Positions 7,172-9,188 of a stretch of 9,188 nucleotides of DNA are shown in pieces. The stretch spans positions 1-9,188 of the forward strand of contig SFNX01000069.1 of NCBI GenBank assembly GCA_004552595.1, given 5' to 3'. Under the pieces are notes generated by a model. The model worked only from the letters and a program-made list of their open reading frames with translations. It was not told the origin of the DNA and did not search any database. The position numbers and the translations under genes were made by a program. The first letter of the stretch is position 1. Each line of letters begins with the position of its first letter. The DNA comes from Lachnospiraceae bacterium. GTDB lineage: Bacteria > Bacillota > Clostridia > Lachnospirales > Lachnospiraceae.

Positions 7172-7416
7172 AAAAGCACCGTCCCCGATGCACACTCTCT
7201 GTACCCTACAGGGTTTGACAAGATGTACGTTTTTGTAGGCGCCGGCATTGGTTTGAGAAAACACTCGTTTTCCGCCGGCACTTAATGAGAACAAGCAACG
7301 CGCAGTTCGAATTTAGTGTCCGCTGCGTGAAAACAAGTAGCGGGAGCGCGTTTTCGAAAACTTACTGCCGGTGCCTATCTTACATGTAGCTTGCGTAAAA
7401 GCACCGTCCCCGATGC
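7172..7416. repeat. Noncoding composite element bounded by a 20-bp direct repeat
   Basis: Identical 20-bp copies of AAAAGCACCGTCCCCGATGC lie at 7172-7191 and 7397-7416. Between them are nested inverted repeats: ACCCT-AC-AGGGT (7203-7214), GTAGGCGCCGGCA (7235-7247) facing TGCCGGTGCCTAT (7366-7378), GAAAAC-ACTC-GTTTTC (7257-7272), the perfect palindrome GTTTTCGAAAAC (7350-7361), and GCCGGCA twice (7241-7247, 7274-7280). No gene-like ORF is present. The layout resembles a REP-like or MITE-like noncoding mobile element. I recall GGGGACGGT-type repeats as common in clostridial genomes, but could not verify this here. There is no clear target-site duplication. Confidence 0.7.
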
Positions 7417-7426
7417 CCTCCCCAAT

Positions 7427-7459
7427 GCAAAAAAAGGGATGAACCTTCGTTCATCCCTT
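7427..7459 (-). terminator. Intrinsic terminator of the receiver/DUF5067 operon
   Basis: A perfect 11-bp stem AAGGGATGAAC/GTTCATCCCTT (7434-7444 with 7449-7459) has a 4-nt loop and, on the minus strand, runs into a seven-T tract. It begins 14 bp after the stop codon at 7474-7476. It separates this operon from the repeat region and the ABC operon. Confidence 0.93.
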
Positions 7460-7473
7460 AAATTTAGTGCAAA

Positions 7474-8109
7474 TCACTCTTCTTCCTTTTTCGATGTTAC
7501 CTTAGTTATGAATTCCATAAGCTCTTTTCTGGCTACCGGACGTTTCAGCTTACCAATGACATATTCAGGAAGATAATCTAAATTAAATTCCTCTAATTCT
7601 TCCTCTGTGCCGACAAGAACAAACGGAACATTTTCATTGCCAGCGCCTGTCCTGACTATTTCCATGAATGTCAACGCCTTCATTGTATGAATTTTGCAAT
7701 CGACGAAAACAATTTCAGGAGTATGGTGATTTAAGAAAAACACCGCTTCTCTTGGTCCTGAAAAGCTCTCATATGTGTAATCTCTCTTAAGATAAATATC
7801 AATAAGATCCAGTGTCTCAAAGTCATCATCAACAACGACGATAAGAGGCTTTGCTTTTTCATCTTTAACAGCCTTTATTACAGGAGTCACAAGATCTGAC
7901 TCGATGACAAAGTCCTGAGGGTTTAAACTTCCTTCATATTCATGTTTATCAGGCTTTTCTTCGGTGACAACGACTTTGTTAATGTCTGAAATTATTGACT
8001 GTGCCTTAGTATTCTTAGTCTCTTCGTCCGAATTATTATCGCTTCCCTTGGATGCAAATCCAAAGCCTTTACCACCTGTAAGTTTTAGAATATCTTCACT
8101 GTATCCCAT
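7474..8109 (-). CDS. Stand-alone receiver-domain protein with disordered N-terminus
   Basis: 211 residues. Residues 1 to about 86 are polar and of no recognised family; about 87-205 form a CheY-like receiver fold with no output domain. Key positions: acidic cluster D94-D95-D96 (VVVDDDFETL), presumed phosphoacceptor D137 in EIVFVDCKI, T168 in VLVGTEE, and the RP at 190-191 where receivers usually have KP. The conserved Lys is thus replaced by Arg (K189 is next to it), and the Pro usually found a few residues after the phosphoacceptor is His141. It may be phosphorylated weakly or act as a pseudo-receiver in protein-protein signalling. The ATG at 8107-8109 has AGGGA 5 nt upstream. It lies 24 bp downstream of the DUF5067-like gene, so the two are probably co-transcribed, and a strong terminator follows. 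No histidine kinase is in view; partner unknown. Confidence 0.85.
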   Translation of the reverse strand: MGYSEDILKLTGGKGFGFASKGSDNNSDEETKNTKAQSIISDINKVVVTEEKPDKHEYEGSLNPQDFVIESDLVTPVIKAVKDEKAKPLIVVVDDDFETLDLIDIYLKRDYTYESFSGPREAVFFLNHHTPEIVFVDCKIHTMKALTFMEIVRTGAGNENVPFVLVGTEEELEEFNLDYLPEYVIGKLKRPVARKELMEFITKVTSKKEEE

Positions 8110-8133
8110 TGCCGTCCCTAAATAATATAAATA

Positions 8134-8877
8134 TTAGCTGATAGGTACTACTGTTGAACCGATGTCTGAGAATGTCTCATAATTATCGTGCATTGTAATT
8201 GTAATTTCTGATGTTGTATCCATTAAGTTAACTGCAAATGCACAATCAACTGCCTGTCCGCCTGATACAGGTGTGTCCTTACCTGCCAACTCCTGCGGAG
8301 CATCAGCAAGTGCGCCTGCTACTGCCAAATCAACGCCTGTCTGCTTAAATGAAGGACTGAATACCTGTGACATTGAGAGCGCTGTGTCTGTCTTATTAAC
8401 AAAGTTAAAGTAAATGATAGCTACCGGTGCGCCTGTTGAATCAGCAGTAATTGAAATCTTATTACATGTAAGTGAGAAGTTTTCGTTCTCTACGTTAATA
8501 TTACCGCTGCTGCCTGCATCAGAACTTTCCTGAGCAGAAGCTTCAGAAGAACCACCCTTTGAAAGCTTGCTGTTATATGAAATGTACATTGCCCAGATGA
8601 CAATAAGTGCGATTACTTCAACTGCGATGATGATACCGTAAATGAGCATCTGTCTCTTTGACTTGCGGCCCTTTGTTGTGCCTCTGGCTTTAGATGCACG
8701 TGCGGCCTGCTTTTGCCTCTGGATATTCTCCTGCTCCATTATGTCCATATCTGAGCCAAAGCCTGCATCATATCCCTCATCGAGTCCGCCGTTATATCCT
8801 GCGTATCCACCGGCATTTGTTCTGATTGTGCCAGGCTCGTCATCAATATTTCTGTATCTTGAGTTAAAATCGTTCAT
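8134..8877 (-). CDS. Single-pass membrane protein with DUF5067-like extracellular domain
   Basis: 247 residues from the ATG at 8875-8877. Residues 1-75 are cytoplasmic: Gly/Tyr/Asp-rich at 22-45 (GGYAGYNGGLDEGYDAGFG), then basic up to RKSKR at 71-75. One membrane segment follows at about 77-98, then a Ser/Glu linker (about 105-127) and a beta-rich outer domain from about 128 to the end. That domain (PVAIIYFNFVNKTDTALSMS, then FKQTGVDL, then DCAFAVNLMD) resembles the DUF5067/DUF4352 immunoglobulin-like family common in Firmicute surface proteins. The two cysteines are C138 and C212. No signal-peptidase or lipobox site is evident, so it should stay anchored. The start rests on AGGA 7 nt upstream. 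An in-frame TTG at 8911-8913, preceded by GAGGG, would add 12 residues and is a less likely alternative. It is first in an operon with the receiver protein. Function unknown. Confidence 0.85.
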   Translation of the reverse strand: MNDFNSRYRNIDDEPGTIRTNAGGYAGYNGGLDEGYDAGFGSDMDIMEQENIQRQKQAARASKARGTTKGRKSKRQMLIYGIIIAVEVIALIVIWAMYISYNSKLSKGGSSEASAQESSDAGSSGNINVENENFSLTCNKISITADSTGAPVAIIYFNFVNKTDTALSMSQVFSPSFKQTGVDLAVAGALADAPQELAGKDTPVSGGQAVDCAFAVNLMDTTSEITITMHDNYETFSDIGSTVVPIS

Positions 8878-8972
8878 TGCTAATTCCTCTCTTATATATA
8901 ATGTGTGTGACAAGAAATGCCCTCATTTTGTAGGCTCTCATCTCATTCAGTCGTCTAATCATACTCCTTATA

Positions 8973-9001
8973 ATGCTAACACAAAATAAATGCCTTTTCA
9001 A
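8973..9001 (-). promoter_or_regulatory. Probable promoter of the DUF5067-like/receiver operon
   Basis: Minus strand: TTGAAA (8996-9001), 17-bp spacer, TAGCAT (8973-8978) preceded by TG one base upstream, an extended -10. The leader would be about 90 nt. The remaining intergenic DNA to the right is AT-rich and holds no gene-like ORF. Confidence 0.5.
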
Positions 9002-9122
9002 GTTGAGAATACTTTACGTTAACATTAAATAGCCGACAAATTCGGTTCATACTATATGTTGTGATGTGGTTTTATGTAACCCCTATTTTTAAAACAATTT
9101 TGTGAAAAATTTGCATCTGCAC

Positions 9123-9151
9123 TTGTTTACATAAATTATTTGTGTTACATT
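9123..9151 (+). promoter_or_regulatory. Probable promoter of a divergent plus-strand gene
   Basis: TTGTTT (9123-9128), 17-bp spacer, TACATT (9146-9151) with an upstream TG (extended -10). A 10-bp direct repeat AATTATTTGT (9134-9143, 9158-9167) straddles the -10 box and could be a regulator site. ATGTAAC (9074-9080) faces GTTACAT (9144-9150). Confidence 0.4.
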
Positions 9152-9182
9152 GACAGTAATTATTTGTATCGCCCACAGATTC

Positions 9183-9188
9183 AAGGAG
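9183..9188 (+). promoter_or_regulatory. Ribosome binding site of a gene starting just beyond the window
   Basis: The window ends in AAGGAG on the plus strand, about 30 nt after the proposed promoter. A start codon would be expected within about 10 bases past the edge, divergent from all other genes here. The product cannot be seen. Confidence 0.45.

Noticed and set aside
7391..7576. 61-residue plus-strand ORF running from the repeat region into the receiver gene
   Set aside because: It reads through the terminator hairpin and the antisense of the receiver C-terminus, with no clear ribosome binding site.
8878..8913. Upstream TTG start for the DUF5067-like protein
   Set aside because: It has a fair GAGGG site, but the ATG at 8875-8877 has a good AGGA site and a stronger start codon. 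Kept only as an alternative.
8865..8927. 20-codon out-of-frame upstream ORF overlapping the start of the DUF5067-like gene
   Set aside because: No Shine-Dalgarno sequence is visible before its ATG, and the peptide has no recognisable feature; chance is sufficient.
9150..9155. Perfect TTGACA as a plus-strand -35 box
   Set aside because: No -10-like hexamer lies 16-18 bp downstream (the sequence there is CCACAG), and it would start almost at the ribosome binding site. The extended -10 just upstream fits better.

Overview
The window looks like chromosomal DNA of a low-to-moderate GC anaerobic Firmicute, most likely a gut or rumen Lachnospiraceae-type clostridium (Roseburia/Butyrivibrio/Lachnospira-like). 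This rests on a cellobiose phosphorylase close in sequence to what I recall of the Clostridium thermocellum enzyme, strong GGAGG-type ribosome binding sites, a DUF5067-like membrane protein, and Gram-positive style macrolide-exporter-like ABC genes. The genus is an inference. All recognised genes are on the minus strand, so the window is best read from right to left.

Right to left: positions 9002-9188 are an intergenic region with a probable plus-strand promoter and a Shine-Dalgarno sequence at the very edge, so a divergent gene should begin just outside. On the minus strand a two-gene operon follows: a single-pass membrane protein with a DUF5067-like outer domain (8134-8877) and a stand-alone, partly degenerate receiver-domain protein (7474-8109), closed by a perfect 11-bp-stem terminator (7427-7459). 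Next comes about 0.5 kb of noncoding repeat DNA. It contains a composite element bounded by two copies of a 20-bp repeat (7172-7416) and four 40-bp hairpin units in exact 63-bp register (6940-7168).

A promoter at 6876-6904 then drives a three-gene ABC exporter operon: HlyD/MacA-type membrane fusion protein (4705-6765), MacB/LolD-type ATPase (3973-4692) and MacB/FtsX-type permease (2661-3995). The genes are tightly packed (12-bp gap, then 23-bp overlap), all three start with GTG, and the operon ends in a terminator at 2600-2634. The last gene, running off the left edge, is a cellobiose phosphorylase (GH94). It has its own promoter and an operator-like, CG-centred imperfect palindrome placed where a LacI-family repressor would block transcription.

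Functionally, the exporter probably moves an unidentified substrate out across the single membrane. The phosphorylase breaks imported cellobiose into glucose 1-phosphate and glucose. The DUF5067-like/receiver pair is of unknown role. I see no rRNA, tRNA, CRISPR, integrase or transposase gene. The strongest candidates for something undescribed are the 63-bp-period hairpin array and the adjoining composite repeat; the protein genes are mostly of known families with some unusual architecture.
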